Assembly (NCBI GenBank): GCA_028694105.1
Contig: JAQUUC010000019.1
Location: 1-51,849 of the forward strand
Reading direction: 5' to 3'
DNA from: Hespellia sp.
Lineage (GTDB): Bacteria > Bacillota > Clostridia > Lachnospirales > Lachnospiraceae
Length of the DNA: 51,849 nucleotides
The notes under the pieces are model-generated. The model did no database searches, was not told the origin of the DNA, and was given only the letters and a program-made list of their open reading frames with translations. Below, piece after piece: positions 25,054-34,517 of the stretch. The position numbers were made by a program, and so were the translations under genes. The number at the start of each line of letters is the position of its first letter. The stretch's first letter is position 1.

Positions 25054-26058
25054 ATGACGAATATTCAAGAAGTAGCAGAGTTGGCAAAGGTATCGGTTGC
25101 TACGGTATCAAGGGTTCTCAATCATTCCGACAAGGTGACACCTAAAACCCGAAAAAAAGTGGAAGATGCAATTAAAGAATTAAATTATGTGCCTAACATG
25201 CTGGCACGAAATTTTAGAACTTCCAAAAGCAAATCCATTCTGGTTATCCTGACGAATATATCAAATTTGTTCTACATGGAAATTGTACATGGAATAAGAA
25301 AATATGCAAATTCAAAAGGCTATGATATCTTATTGAGCGAAACAGATGGAGAGCTGGAACGTCAGATTGAATGTATGCAAAAGGTGAAGAATCACATTGC
25401 TGATGGAGCAATATTTTTAGAAACCACCACACGGGATGCGGCTCTTGTAGCGTTGGAAAAAAAATATCCGGTTGTACAGTGTTGTGCATATAATGACGAT
25501 GTATTGCTGCCATATGTGATAACGGACAATAGACGAGGCGGATATATGGCAGGGAGTGAACTCCTGAAAGCGGGGAGACGAAGGCTTGCTTTCTGCGGGA
25601 CGGACGATAAGTCAAGATATAATAAAGAACGTCGTTTTGGATTCATGGAGGCGATAGAAAAAGCGGGGATTCCGGCAACGGATATTTATACAATGAATCT
25701 TGAATTGAGTTTTCAAGGTGGACGGGATGCTGTGGAAAGCCTTATAGAAAGAAAAATAGATGGATGTTTTTTTGTGTCAGACATGCAGGCTATAGGCGCG
25801 ATTAATCGTATGGCAGAATTAGGGATAACTATTCCGGATGAAATTTCGATTATTGGGTATGATAATCTTGAAATTTGTGATTTTATAGTACCCGCTTTGA
25901 CATCAATCAGTCAGCCAGCTCGAAAAATGGGGCAGGAGGCCGCCAGAATGTTGATTAAAAAAATTGAGAAAGAGGATAAATCAGATACCTGCAACATTGT
26001 CTTTGAACCTGCTTTAGTACGTAGAGATTCCGTAAAAAGACATAGTATAAAGAAGTAG
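25054..26058 (+). CDS. LacI-family transcriptional regulator
   Basis: Protein of 334 residues. The N-terminal HTH (TNIQEVAELAKVSVATVSRVLNH, split here over residues 2-24) and hinge helix (NYVPNMLARNF) are typical; the effector domain is a periplasmic-binding-like fold (ILVILTNISNLFYMEIVHGI to PALTSISQPARKMG). LacI proteins usually repress a sugar operon until a sugar or pathway product binds. It lies directly behind the catabolic genes, and the palindrome at 15942 is the best target in the window. ACAGGAG precedes the ATG. Confidence 0.93.
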   Translation: MTNIQEVAELAKVSVATVSRVLNHSDKVTPKTRKKVEDAIKELNYVPNMLARNFRTSKSKSILVILTNISNLFYMEIVHGIRKYANSKGYDILLSETDGELERQIECMQKVKNHIADGAIFLETTTRDAALVALEKKYPVVQCCAYNDDVLLPYVITDNRRGGYMAGSELLKAGRRRLAFCGTDDKSRYNKERRFGFMEAIEKAGIPATDIYTMNLELSFQGGRDAVESLIERKIDGCFFVSDMQAIGAINRMAELGITIPDEISIIGYDNLEICDFIVPALTSISQPARKMGQEAARMLIKKIEKEDKSDTCNIVFEPALVRRDSVKRHSIKK

Positions 26059-26101
26059 AACAAGAGAAAGGTCTAGTGGGCTTTTACTTGCATGCTTGGC
26101 A

Positions 26102-26142
26102 AATAAAAAGAGTTTCCGTTCAAATCGGAAACTCTTTTTTAT
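26102..26142 (+). terminator. Terminator after the LacI gene
   Basis: AAAGAGTTTCCG pairs with CGGAAACTCTTT around a 7-nt loop, followed by a T run. It closes the catabolic cluster. Confidence 0.9.
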
Positions 26143-26159
26143 CAGCAGTCAGCAGACGA

Positions 26160-26188
26160 TTGCTCTTTACACGACGTAAGTATATAAT
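26160..26188 (+). promoter_or_regulatory. Promoter of sbcDC
   Basis: TTGCTC at 26160-26165 and TATAAT at 26183-26188, spacing 17, between the LacI terminator and the sbcD start. Confidence 0.6.
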
Positions 26189-26261
26189 ATTAACAAGAAA
26201 TAACTTGTTGGAAATGATTCATAATACAGAGGTAAGTGGCTGGAGCAGAGAGAAGGCTTAT

Positions 26262-27395
26262 ATGAAGTTTATGCATTTATCGGATCTTCACATCGGAAAA
26301 CGGGTCAATGATTTTTCGATGCTCGAGGATCAGCAGTTTATATTAAAAGAGATTCTGAAGATTACAGATGAGGTGAAGCCGGACGCGGTGCTGATTGCCG
26401 GGGATGTTTACGATAAGGCTGTCCCGGCGGCGGAGGCGGTGCAGCTCTTGGACGCGTTTTTGACAAAACTGGAAAGCCGTGGGCTTCCGGTCTTTTTGGT
26501 GAGTGGAAATCACGATTCGGCAGAGCGCATCGCGTTTGGGTCACAGATTCTCTCGGAGTCCGGAATTTATATTGCACCGGTGTTTCAGGGGAATGTTCAA
26601 AAAATCACGCTTGCAGATGAGTACGGCGAGCTTGATTTATTTATGCTGCCGTTTATCAAGCCAGCGCATGTGCGGAGATATTTCCCGGAGGCAGAGGTGG
26701 AATCCTATGACGATGCGGTTCGGACCGTGCTGAACAGTCTGGACGTGGATGAATCCAAACGAAATGTTCTCATTGCACATCAATTCATCACCGGAGCAGA
26801 GCGCAGTGATTCGGAAGAACTTTCGGTGGGGGGACTGGACAACATTGATGCAAATGCATTTGACGCATTTGACTATGTGGCACTCGGCCACATCCACAGA
26901 CCGCAGAAGGTCATGCGGGATACGATCCGCTATGCGGGTACGCCGCTGAAGTATTCTTTCTCGGAGGCAGATCATAAGAAATCGGTAACGGTTGTAACGA
27001 TGGAAGAAAAGGGCAGGATTGATATTGATACCATACCGCTCATGCCGAGACATGATTTGCGCAAAATCAAAGGCAGCTACGAAGAGCTGACACGAAAGGC
27101 CAATTATGAGAATACGGATACACAGGATTACCTGCAGGTTACGCTGACGGACGAAGAGGATATTTTGGATGCAATCGGAAAGCTCCGCAGCATTTATCCG
27201 AACATCATGAAGCTGGAGTATGACAATGCGAGAACGCGAAATCAGCAGACCATGGACATCTGTGAGCATGTGGAAGAAAAAACGCCGCCGGAGCTTGTGA
27301 AGGAGTTCTATCAGCTGCAGAATAATCAGGAGATGAGTGAGGAACAGGAAGGGTATCTGTCTGAGCTGATCGAGAAGATATGGGAGGTGCGGTAG
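26262..27395 (+). CDS. sbcD: Exonuclease SbcD (Mre11-like nuclease)
   Basis: Mn-dependent nuclease of 377 residues, partner of SbcC in cutting DNA hairpins and protein-blocked ends. Phosphoesterase motifs are in order: HLSDLHIGK (Asp8, His10), IAGDVYD (Asp48), SGNHD (Asn83, His84), and the later GHIHRP. I start at ATG 26262; the frame is open to 26076 but that part runs through the terminator of the upstream gene. Base composition rises in GC from here to about 34 kb compared with the sugar operon. sbcC starts one base after this stop. Confidence 0.95.
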   Translation: MKFMHLSDLHIGKRVNDFSMLEDQQFILKEILKITDEVKPDAVLIAGDVYDKAVPAAEAVQLLDAFLTKLESRGLPVFLVSGNHDSAERIAFGSQILSESGIYIAPVFQGNVQKITLADEYGELDLFMLPFIKPAHVRRYFPEAEVESYDDAVRTVLNSLDVDESKRNVLIAHQFITGAERSDSEELSVGGLDNIDANAFDAFDYVALGHIHRPQKVMRDTIRYAGTPLKYSFSEADHKKSVTVVTMEEKGRIDIDTIPLMPRHDLRKIKGSYEELTRKANYENTDTQDYLQVTLTDEEDILDAIGKLRSIYPNIMKLEYDNARTRNQQTMDICEHVEEKTPPELVKEFYQLQNNQEMSEEQEGYLSELIEKIWEVR

Positions 27396-27396
27396 A

Positions 27397-30132
27397 ATGA
27401 AACCAGTGAGATTAACGCTGTCGGCGTTTGGTCCCTATGCGGGTGAGCTGACACTTGATATGACAAAACTTGGAAATCAGGGCCTCTATCTGATTACCGG
27501 AGATACGGGGGCCGGCAAGACAACGATTTTCGATGCGATTACATTTGCACTCTTTGGCGAGGCGAGCGGTGAGGTGAGAGCGGCGGACATGTTTCGCAGT
27601 AAATATGCGGAGGCGGAGGTCCCGACCTTTGTGGAAATGGATTTCGAATACAAAAAACAGTTGTATTCGATTAAGCGGAATCCGGAATATCTGCGACCGG
27701 CAAAGCGTGGAAATAAGCTGACCAAAGAAAAGGCAGAGGCAGCGCTGACCGAGCCGAATGGAAAGATTACTACGAAATTTAAAGATGTGACAGCGCGGAT
27801 TGAGGAAATACTTGGTGTGAACCGGGAACAGTTCTCTCAGATTGCAATGATTGCACAGGGGGATTTTTTAAAGCTGCTGCTGGCATCGACCAAAGAGCGA
27901 AGCGAAATCTTCCGTGAGATTTTTCATACGAAAAGGTATCAGATTCTGCAGCTGCAGATGAAATCGGATGCCAACCGGCTGAAATATCAGTACGAAGATG
28001 TATGCAAGAGTATTCTGCAATATGTGGAAGGGGTCACCTGCGACGATGAGAGTCTTTATGCAGATGATTGGAAAAAGCTGACTGACGGCAGGAATATTGC
28101 GGGCCTTTCTGAAATCTGCGATCTGCTGGAACGCATACTGAAGGAAGACCGGGAACAGCAGAAGCTGCAGAATCAAAAGCTGGGAAATCTTGAAACAGAA
28201 TTGGAACAAGTAAACAGAATTCTTGGAAAAGCAGAGTCGGACCGACAGGCGAGGGAGAAAATTCGGGAGACAGAGCTGTTTTTGCAGGAGTATCTGCCCA
28301 GGCTGACAGACATGGAAACAGCGTATCGACGTGAGGAAGAAAAGACCAGTGACCGTCAGAAACTTGCAGTGGAGATTGAGAGTCTGCGTGAGCAGATGGC
28401 TCAGTATGAAGAAATGAGAAAACTTGATCTTGTACGGAAGGATAAGAACAGCCGGATGCAGAAGGCTGGAGAGCAGGTGGAATCACTGCGGACACTTCAG
28501 AAAGAAAAGGAGCAGGAAATCAAAGCGGGAAAAGAGGAGCTTGATGAACTGAAAGACTGTGAGGTGCGAAAAATCCGGACGGAAAATGCAATTGCAGAGC
28601 ACCGGAAGGAAAGCGCGGAGCTCCAAAAACAGTGCATGGCGTTAAAAGAGTTTGAGAAACTGTCAAAGGAACTGAAAACTGCACAGGAGGCGTATCGGAC
28701 GAGCGCGGCAAAAAGCGAGGAGGCAAAGACGAAATACGAGAGTATGGAACGTGCGTGTCTGGATGAGCAGGCCGGCATTCTGGCAGCAGATTTAATAGAT
28801 GGAATGCCTTGTCCGGTATGTGGTTCGCTCTCACATCCGCAATTGGCTGTTTTTGCGAAACATGCGCCGTCGGAGGCAGAATTAGAGCGGACGAAATTAT
28901 TTGCGGAAACAATGCAGCAAGAGACCGCGAAACGGAGCGTGGCAGCAGGAACCTTAAAGGGAAAAGCCGATGCGAAGGAAGCGCAGCTTGCCGGTGTGAC
29001 AAAAGATCAGGCAGAGGAAAAGCAGAAAGCATTGGGCATACGCTTGGAAATGCTGGAGCAGGAGCTGGATAAGGAACAGAAAAGCTGTGCCCGCAGACGA
29101 CAGTTGGAACTGCACATTCCTGAACTGGAACAGAATCAACATATTCTGCAGGAGCAGATGCGGCAGGAAGAGCAGACAAAAGTGCGGCTAACGGCAGAGC
29201 TTGAGGCTGTAGAACAGGACATTTCCAAAAGGCAGGAGGCACTCCCGTTTGCGACGGACACAGAGGCGAAGACAGCGCTGAGGGAAAAAGAACAAAGAAA
29301 ACAGTTGATGGAAAAGGCTCTTGCTGATACAAAGGCTGTCTACGAAAAACTTGCGGCAAAAATCTCAGAGGGAAAGACCACGGTTCAGACATTAGAAAAA
29401 CAGCTTGGTGATGCGGTAATCATGGAGGAAGCGGCTGTACTGGAAAAGCAGCAGGTACTTCTTGCAGAGAAAAAGCAACTGCAGATTCAAATCAATGGAA
29501 TCGAAATTCGGTACAGCACCAACGATTCTGCGAGAAAGAAAATTCAGAGCCAGCAGGAGAAGATGGAAGTGGCAGAGTCGAAATGGAGATGGATGAGTGC
29601 ACTCTCAGATACGGTGAACGGAGCTGTGACAGGGCGGGATAAGGTTATGCTGGAGACGTACATTCAGATGACTTATTTTGACCGGATTATCCGCAGAGCC
29701 AACATCCGTCTGATGGTGATGACCGGGGGACAGTATGAACTAAAGCGCTGTGAGGATGCACAGAATCAGAAGAGTCAGAGCGGACTTGAGCTCAATGTAA
29801 TGGACCATTACAACGGAAGTGAACGCAGTGTGCGAACACTTTCCGGAGGAGAGTCCTTTAAGGCATCGCTCTCGCTGGCACTTGGAATGTCGGATGAAGT
29901 GCAGTCGTCCGCCGGCGGCATTCAGATCGACAGCATGTTCGTGGATGAGGGATTCGGTTCTCTGGATGACGAATCACTTAATCAGGCAATCGGTGCACTG
30001 CATGATCTGACAGAGGGAAATCGTCTGGTCGGAATTATTTCCCATGTTTCTGAATTAAAAGAGCGCATAGAAAAGCAGATTCTTGTCAGAAAAGAAAAAA
30101 GTGGTGGGAGCAGTGTTAGAATTGTTGTATAA
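27397..30132 (+). CDS. sbcC: Exonuclease SbcC (Rad50-like ATPase)
   Basis: SMC-like ATPase of 911 residues. Walker A GDTGAGKTT lies at 35-43. Two long coiled coils (about 180-460 and 490-740) flank the zinc hook CPVC (Cys472, Cys475), which dimerises two molecules. The C-terminal lobe has the ABC signature LSGGESFKASLSLAL and Walker B MFVDEGFGSLD. Motif placement is complete for the family. It forms the SbcCD complex with the preceding gene for double-strand-break and palindrome processing. Confidence 0.95.
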   Translation: MKPVRLTLSAFGPYAGELTLDMTKLGNQGLYLITGDTGAGKTTIFDAITFALFGEASGEVRAADMFRSKYAEAEVPTFVEMDFEYKKQLYSIKRNPEYLRPAKRGNKLTKEKAEAALTEPNGKITTKFKDVTARIEEILGVNREQFSQIAMIAQGDFLKLLLASTKERSEIFREIFHTKRYQILQLQMKSDANRLKYQYEDVCKSILQYVEGVTCDDESLYADDWKKLTDGRNIAGLSEICDLLERILKEDREQQKLQNQKLGNLETELEQVNRILGKAESDRQAREKIRETELFLQEYLPRLTDMETAYRREEEKTSDRQKLAVEIESLREQMAQYEEMRKLDLVRKDKNSRMQKAGEQVESLRTLQKEKEQEIKAGKEELDELKDCEVRKIRTENAIAEHRKESAELQKQCMALKEFEKLSKELKTAQEAYRTSAAKSEEAKTKYESMERACLDEQAGILAADLIDGMPCPVCGSLSHPQLAVFAKHAPSEAELERTKLFAETMQQETAKRSVAAGTLKGKADAKEAQLAGVTKDQAEEKQKALGIRLEMLEQELDKEQKSCARRRQLELHIPELEQNQHILQEQMRQEEQTKVRLTAELEAVEQDISKRQEALPFATDTEAKTALREKEQRKQLMEKALADTKAVYEKLAAKISEGKTTVQTLEKQLGDAVIMEEAAVLEKQQVLLAEKKQLQIQINGIEIRYSTNDSARKKIQSQQEKMEVAESKWRWMSALSDTVNGAVTGRDKVMLETYIQMTYFDRIIRRANIRLMVMTGGQYELKRCEDAQNQKSQSGLELNVMDHYNGSERSVRTLSGGESFKASLSLALGMSDEVQSSAGGIQIDSMFVDEGFGSLDDESLNQAIGALHDLTEGNRLVGIISHVSELKERIEKQILVRKEKSGGSSVRIVV

Positions 30133-30157
30133 TGAAAGAAAAAACGAGCAGAGAAAA

Positions 30158-31117
30158 ATGGTAAAAAAAATTAGTTGTGTGATTGAAGCAAAAGAGGATG
30201 GCAGACAGATACATGATATTATGCGGCATCAGATGGAACTCACAGAAAAACAGATCCGTCAGGCGAAATACCGCGAAAACGGAATCTGTCTGAATGGTGA
30301 GCAGAAATACACTGTCGCAACGGTAAAGACAGGTGACTGGCTGGAAGTGAGAATCGCTGAGAACTCAGAGTCTAAGATTCCATCCTTTTATGATGAGACA
30401 ATCTGGAGTCCCGCGGATGGGATTTTATATGAGGATGAAGATCTGGTTGCGGTGAACAAGCCGGCAGGCGTGGTATCACATCCGTCTCCGGGGCATTACA
30501 ATGATTCGATGGCGAGTCTTCTGACCGGCTATTATGAAAAGAAAAACGAGATGCTCAATTTACGGTGCATCGGACGGCTGGATAAAGATACGTCCGGTGT
30601 TTTGCTGTTTGCAAAGAATCAGGTCGCGGCGGACCGGCTGGCGAAGCAGCGTCTGAGCGGGGAACTGAGCAAGGAATATCAGGCACTTGCGCAGGGACAT
30701 TTTGAGGAGTCGGAAGGAACGATACAAATGGGAATCACAAAGATTCCGGGAGAAATTCAGGCGAGAATTGATGCAGAGGGAAAAGCTGCAGTGACACATT
30801 ACCGGGTAATTGGAGAACATATGATAAGACCGGCAGATGCAAAACCAGACACAGAACCGACAGTAGTATCGCTTGTACATCTTCATCTGGATACCGGCCG
30901 TACACATCAGATTCGTCTCCATCTTTCGTGGAAAGGTCATCCGCTTCTGGGGGATGACTGGTATGGCGGTCATCCGGCATATTGTAAAAGGGCAGCACTC
31001 CATGCGGCGGACATTACATTTATACAGCCGTTCTCTAAAGAACGGATTTGTCTGGAAGCTGCACTTCCGCAGGATATGGCACAGATATGGAATATGCGGA
31101 TGCTGGAGGAGGTATGA
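30158..31117 (+). CDS. RluA-family pseudouridine synthase
   Basis: Enzyme of 319 residues that converts uridine to pseudouridine in rRNA or tRNA. The catalytic motif is GRLDKDTSGVLLFAKN with the catalytic Asp in RLDKD; LVAVNKPAGVVSHPSPGH and RTHQIRLHLSWKGHPLLGDDWYG complete the RluA/RluD pattern. An S4-like N-terminus (about 20-70) precedes it. ATG 30158 is used because the longer frame overlaps sbcC by 50 bp, although its ribosome binding site is weak (GAGCAGAGAAA). Which RNA site it modifies cannot be read. Confidence 0.92.
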   Translation: MVKKISCVIEAKEDGRQIHDIMRHQMELTEKQIRQAKYRENGICLNGEQKYTVATVKTGDWLEVRIAENSESKIPSFYDETIWSPADGILYEDEDLVAVNKPAGVVSHPSPGHYNDSMASLLTGYYEKKNEMLNLRCIGRLDKDTSGVLLFAKNQVAADRLAKQRLSGELSKEYQALAQGHFEESEGTIQMGITKIPGEIQARIDAEGKAAVTHYRVIGEHMIRPADAKPDTEPTVVSLVHLHLDTGRTHQIRLHLSWKGHPLLGDDWYGGHPAYCKRAALHAADITFIQPFSKERICLEAALPQDMAQIWNMRMLEEV

Positions 31118-31118
31118 T

Positions 31119-31643
31119 ATGACGGAGAAAGATCAGACCGTTTTTATAGAGGAGGCAGCTATGGCAGAGATACAGACAGAGAAAAGTGAGCGTGCACAGA
31201 AGGCAATGGCATATTTTCTGGAAGGCTACAACTGCTCACAGGCGGTTGTTTTGGCATTTGAAGATTTGTATGATATCGACCGGTCGGTGATGCTGAAGCT
31301 GAGTTCTTCCTTTGGGGGCGGAATGGGCCGCCTGCGCGAGGTGTGCGGAAGCATCAGTGGAATGTTTATGGTGGCAGGACTTCTGTACGGATATAATCAG
31401 CCGAAGGCGGCGGAAGCAAAAGCGAAGCATTATGCTGTGATTCAGGAGTTGGCGGAGCAGTTCCGGGAGCAAAATGGTTCTATTGTATGCAGGGAGCTTC
31501 TGGGACTGAAAACCAAGGGCGCAGATGCTCCGACGCCTGAAGCGAGAACAGCGGAATATTACAAAAAAAGACCCTGCAAAGAGCTGGTTGGAATGTCGGC
31601 AGCAATCATGGAAAATTATATCAACACACATCCGTATCAATAA
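31119..31643 (+). CDS. C_GCAxxG_C_C family redox-type protein
   Basis: Protein of 174 residues from ATG 31119; an alternative ATG at 31161 also has a good site (GAGGAGGCAGC). Conserved Cys residues are spread as in the C_GCAxxG_C_C family: GYNCSQAV, REVCGSISGM, SIVCRELLG and PCKELVG. The glycine-rich FGGGMGRL precedes the second Cys. Members are linked with redox or metal handling but have no established reaction. It follows the RluA-type gene with a GGAGGAGG site. Confidence 0.85.
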   Translation: MTEKDQTVFIEEAAMAEIQTEKSERAQKAMAYFLEGYNCSQAVVLAFEDLYDIDRSVMLKLSSSFGGGMGRLREVCGSISGMFMVAGLLYGYNQPKAAEAKAKHYAVIQELAEQFREQNGSIVCRELLGLKTKGADAPTPEARTAEYYKKRPCKELVGMSAAIMENYINTHPYQ

Positions 31644-31676
31644 CGGATCAGCTAAATAGGAGGTAGGTACCTTAAT

Positions 31677-32810
31677 ATGAGTAATGTGATGGATTATCTG
31701 GACTGGCGGGGAGATTTGACATTTAAACAGGCAGGATTTAATGAGGTTGATAATCTGATATTATCGCAGGTGTCTTATGTTGTGCTTGACGGGATTGTGC
31801 CGGGAATCGAGAGCCGGGAATCTGTTACGGCTGCAGAGGCTTCTGCGGCGTATTTTCTGCGCCATACGGAGGAAGAGATTGAGGCAGGAACTTCATTTAT
31901 TCATATGATTCCGTTTCTGCTAAAGAAGATGGCGGAAAGCAGGCGGTATTGTGATGCGCGGTTGTCGAAGTATGTCAACCACATTGATGTGGAGCAGCAG
32001 AAACAGTTTTCGGCTGTGCAGATTGCACTGAGTGATGGGACGACCTACATTTCCTATTGCGGAACCGATGATACGCTGGTCGGCTGGCAGGAAGATTTTA
32101 ATATGTGTTTTCAAACGGTTCCTTCACAGTTGTCGGCGGTGGAATATCTGGAACGGACCACTTTGGGGTTCTGGCCGCGCTATCGTCTGGGAGGACATTC
32201 CAAAGGTGGAAATCTGGCGATATATGCGGCGACAAAATGCTCAAAAAAGGCAAAGCGCAGAATTGTGAGCATATTTAATAATGACGGTCCGGGATTTACG
32301 AAGGATATGATCGATGATCCGGATTATCGTGAGACAATCAGTAAAGTACAGTCGTTTGTACCGGAGGGCTCTATCATTGGAATGCTTTTGGAACACAGCG
32401 GAAAGTACACGATTGTTGGCAGTTCCCAGAAGGGAATCATGCAGCACGATGCTCTGTCATGGGAGGTGCTTGGAAGCAGCTTTGTGAAGAAGGAAGAAAG
32501 GACAGCAGAAAGCGTGATGTTTGAGGATACTTTTAAGGGCTGGCTCGCGGATCTCGATGACACACGGAAAGAGAGATTTATCACGGATTTATTTGATGCA
32601 ATCAGAGCGACAGGTGCTGAAAACTTAAGCGAGATAGGTGGAAATGGGCTGAAAAGAATGACGAATCTGTTTAAATCGCTCGGCCGGATGGAACCAGAGA
32701 ATCGTGAGATCATCAACAAACTGCTCTCAACATTTACAAGTGAATATAATAAAAAAATAGTGATGCCTCTGATTGAGAAAATTGTTCCACAGGGAAATGC
32801 AAAGAAATAG
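31677..32810 (+). CDS. Mbeg1-like alpha/beta hydrolase (DUF2974)
   Basis: Cytoplasmic protein of 377 residues without signal or membrane segment. The nucleophile elbow GHSKGGNLAIYAA has the GxSxG form, with Ser as likely nucleophile, and the start (MDYLDWRGDLTF) and DYRETISKVQSFVPEGSIIGMLL segments are typical of DUF2974 proteins found across Lachnospiraceae. A lipase or esterase role is inferred from the fold only. ATAGGAGGTAGG precedes the ATG. Confidence 0.85.
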   Translation: MSNVMDYLDWRGDLTFKQAGFNEVDNLILSQVSYVVLDGIVPGIESRESVTAAEASAAYFLRHTEEEIEAGTSFIHMIPFLLKKMAESRRYCDARLSKYVNHIDVEQQKQFSAVQIALSDGTTYISYCGTDDTLVGWQEDFNMCFQTVPSQLSAVEYLERTTLGFWPRYRLGGHSKGGNLAIYAATKCSKKAKRRIVSIFNNDGPGFTKDMIDDPDYRETISKVQSFVPEGSIIGMLLEHSGKYTIVGSSQKGIMQHDALSWEVLGSSFVKKEERTAESVMFEDTFKGWLADLDDTRKERFITDLFDAIRATGAENLSEIGGNGLKRMTNLFKSLGRMEPENREIINKLLSTFTSEYNKKIVMPLIEKIVPQGNAKK

Positions 32811-32840
32811 CGGCTGTAGAGATAGAAATGTCAGAATATA

Positions 32841-32870
32841 TTACAAATCCCGTTTGAATTATGCTATAAT
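32841..32870 (+). promoter_or_regulatory. Promoter with extended -10 before the small ORF
   Basis: TTACAA at 32841-32846 and TGC-TATAAT with the -10 box at 32865-32870. It would drive the 57-codon gene at 32934 and the rubredoxin-GltB gene. Confidence 0.6.
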
Positions 32871-32933
32871 TTTATTAAATAATGATGAAAAACAAATAGA
32901 GCTGTGACAACATGGCAGAGAGGATGAGAGCGT

Positions 32934-33107
32934 ATGAATACGAATTTAGTGAATCAGTTAAAGGAAGTCAAGAAAAAAATTGTTGCAAAGGAATTGGTGG
33001 GGGATGACTGGGAAGAACAACAGACAGCCGTGAATAAGCTGGAGGAGGTTGTTACGTATCTGAATGATGCTTCTGCAAAAGGAATTGGATTCGACGAGAA
33101 AATATAA
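32934..33107 (+). CDS. Small protein of 57 residues, unknown function
   Basis: A short gene that reads MNTNLVNQLKEVKKK at the start and ends GIGFDEKI. It is charged, helical in character and has no membrane segment or Cys. AGAGGATGAGAG lies upstream, an extended -10 promoter precedes it, and the rubredoxin-GltB gene starts 18 bp after its stop, so it is probably co-transcribed with that gene. Not recognised. The regular codon pattern and tight spacing make it likely to be real. Confidence 0.65.
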   Translation: MNTNLVNQLKEVKKKIVAKELVGDDWEEQQTAVNKLEEVVTYLNDASAKGIGFDEKI

Positions 33108-33125
33108 TAAGCGGAGGAAAATAGC

Positions 33126-34517
33126 ATGGCGAAATATAAATGTAGTGTCTGTGGTTATATTTATGATGAAGAACAAGAGGGGAAAGCGTTTGCGGAGCTT
33201 AAGGAATGTCCGGTCTGCAAACAGCCGGCAACCGCGTTTGAGTGTATGGAAGAAGAGACAGCAGCAGGACCGCAGCAACAGCCGGATCATCCGCTTGCTT
33301 ATCCGGCGGAATATGCCAGAAATGATGCATCGTGCCGGTATATGGCAGAGATTCATGAGATGGCACAGACCGGGAAATCAATCATTGCGGCAATGGGAAC
33401 CCAGATGCCGATGCCAAACTGGGATGATATTCTGATTCTTGGGGCACAGCTGAATCCACCGCCGCTGGACGAGCATGCCGATGTCAGTATTCGAACCGTT
33501 ATCGGAAAGAGTGCGAAAAGGCCGATGGTTCTGGAGGGACCGGTTTATATTTCACATATGTCTTTTGGGGCGATGTCGAAGGAGACGAAGGTTGCACTGT
33601 CAAAGGGAGCTGCGCTTGCCCGGACTGCAATGTGCAGTGGAGAAGGCGGAATTCTTCCGGAGGAGATGGATGCAGCATATAAGTATATATTTGAATATGT
33701 GCCGAACAAATACAGTGTAAATCCGGAAAATTTAAGAAATGCTGATGCAATTGAATTGAAAATCGGTCAGGGAACAAAACCCGGAATGGGCGGACATCTG
33801 CCGGGGGAAAAGGTGACACCGGAAATTGCTGCGGTAAGAAATAAGCCGCTGGGAAAAGATGTCATTAGTCCTTCAAAATTTGAGGACATTCATTCAAAAG
33901 AGGATTTAAAGGAGCTGGTGGAACAACTTCGAATCAGCTCAGATGGAAGACCGATCGGAATCAAGATTGCAGCAGGGAAAATAGAGAAGGATTTAGAGTA
34001 CTGTGTCTTTGCAAAACCGGATTTTATTACGATTGACGGACGGGGCGGAGCAACCGGAGCCAGCCCGAAACTGCTTCGTGATTCGACAAGTGTGCCGACG
34101 ATCTATGCTCTTTCACGTGCCAAGAAATATCTGAGAGAACATGATGCAGAAGACATTTCGCTGGTGATAACGGGAGGTTTGCGGGTTTCCTCTGATTTTG
34201 CAAAAGCAATTGCAATGGGAGCGGATGCAGTCGCAGTGGCATCAGCAGGACTGATTGCGGCAGCCTGCCAGCAGTATCGTATCTGTGGCAGCGGGAACTG
34301 TCCAATGGGAATGGCAACGCAGGATCCGGAACTTCGGAAGCGATTTCAGGGAGAGGCAGCGGCGAAGCGTGTCGGTAATTTCCTGAACTGTTCCTTTGAA
34401 GAACTGCGTACATATGCGCGAATTACCGGACATGAGGACATTCATGAACTGAGCGTAGAGGATTTATGTACATTGAGTAATGAAATATCAGAGCATACAG
34501 ATATCATGCATGCATGA
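33126..34517 (+). CDS. Rubredoxin-like domain fused to glutamate synthase FMN domain
   Basis: Protein of 463 residues. The N-terminus is a rubredoxin-like iron site (Cys6, Cys9, Cys28, Cys31, in KCSVCGY and ECPVCK). The main part is the FMN-binding barrel of glutamate synthase (YISHMSFGAMSKETKVAL, IGQGTKPGMGGHLPGEKVT, DGRGGATGASPKLLRD, ITGGLRVSSDFAKA) with a Cys cluster ICGSGNCPMG that would hold a 3Fe-4S-type centre. The glutaminase domain of GltB is absent, so it cannot be a complete glutamate synthase alone. A redox role with FMN is likely; its partners are not nearby. GGAGGAAAATAGC precedes the ATG. Confidence 0.88.
   Translation: MAKYKCSVCGYIYDEEQEGKAFAELKECPVCKQPATAFECMEEETAAGPQQQPDHPLAYPAEYARNDASCRYMAEIHEMAQTGKSIIAAMGTQMPMPNWDDILILGAQLNPPPLDEHADVSIRTVIGKSAKRPMVLEGPVYISHMSFGAMSKETKVALSKGAALARTAMCSGEGGILPEEMDAAYKYIFEYVPNKYSVNPENLRNADAIELKIGQGTKPGMGGHLPGEKVTPEIAAVRNKPLGKDVISPSKFEDIHSKEDLKELVEQLRISSDGRPIGIKIAAGKIEKDLEYCVFAKPDFITIDGRGGATGASPKLLRDSTSVPTIYALSRAKKYLREHDAEDISLVITGGLRVSSDFAKAIAMGADAVAVASAGLIAAACQQYRICGSGNCPMGMATQDPELRKRFQGEAAAKRVGNFLNCSFEELRTYARITGHEDIHELSVEDLCTLSNEISEHTDIMHA

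Noticed and set aside
26637-27269. Minus-strand ORF of 210 codons inside sbcD
   Set aside because: Shadow of an established gene, no start signals.
28520-29392. Minus-strand ORF of 290 codons inside sbcC
   Set aside because: It is the shadow of the coiled-coil part of sbcC; the product is rich in Pro, Ser and Leu with no domain, no ribosome binding site and no promoter.
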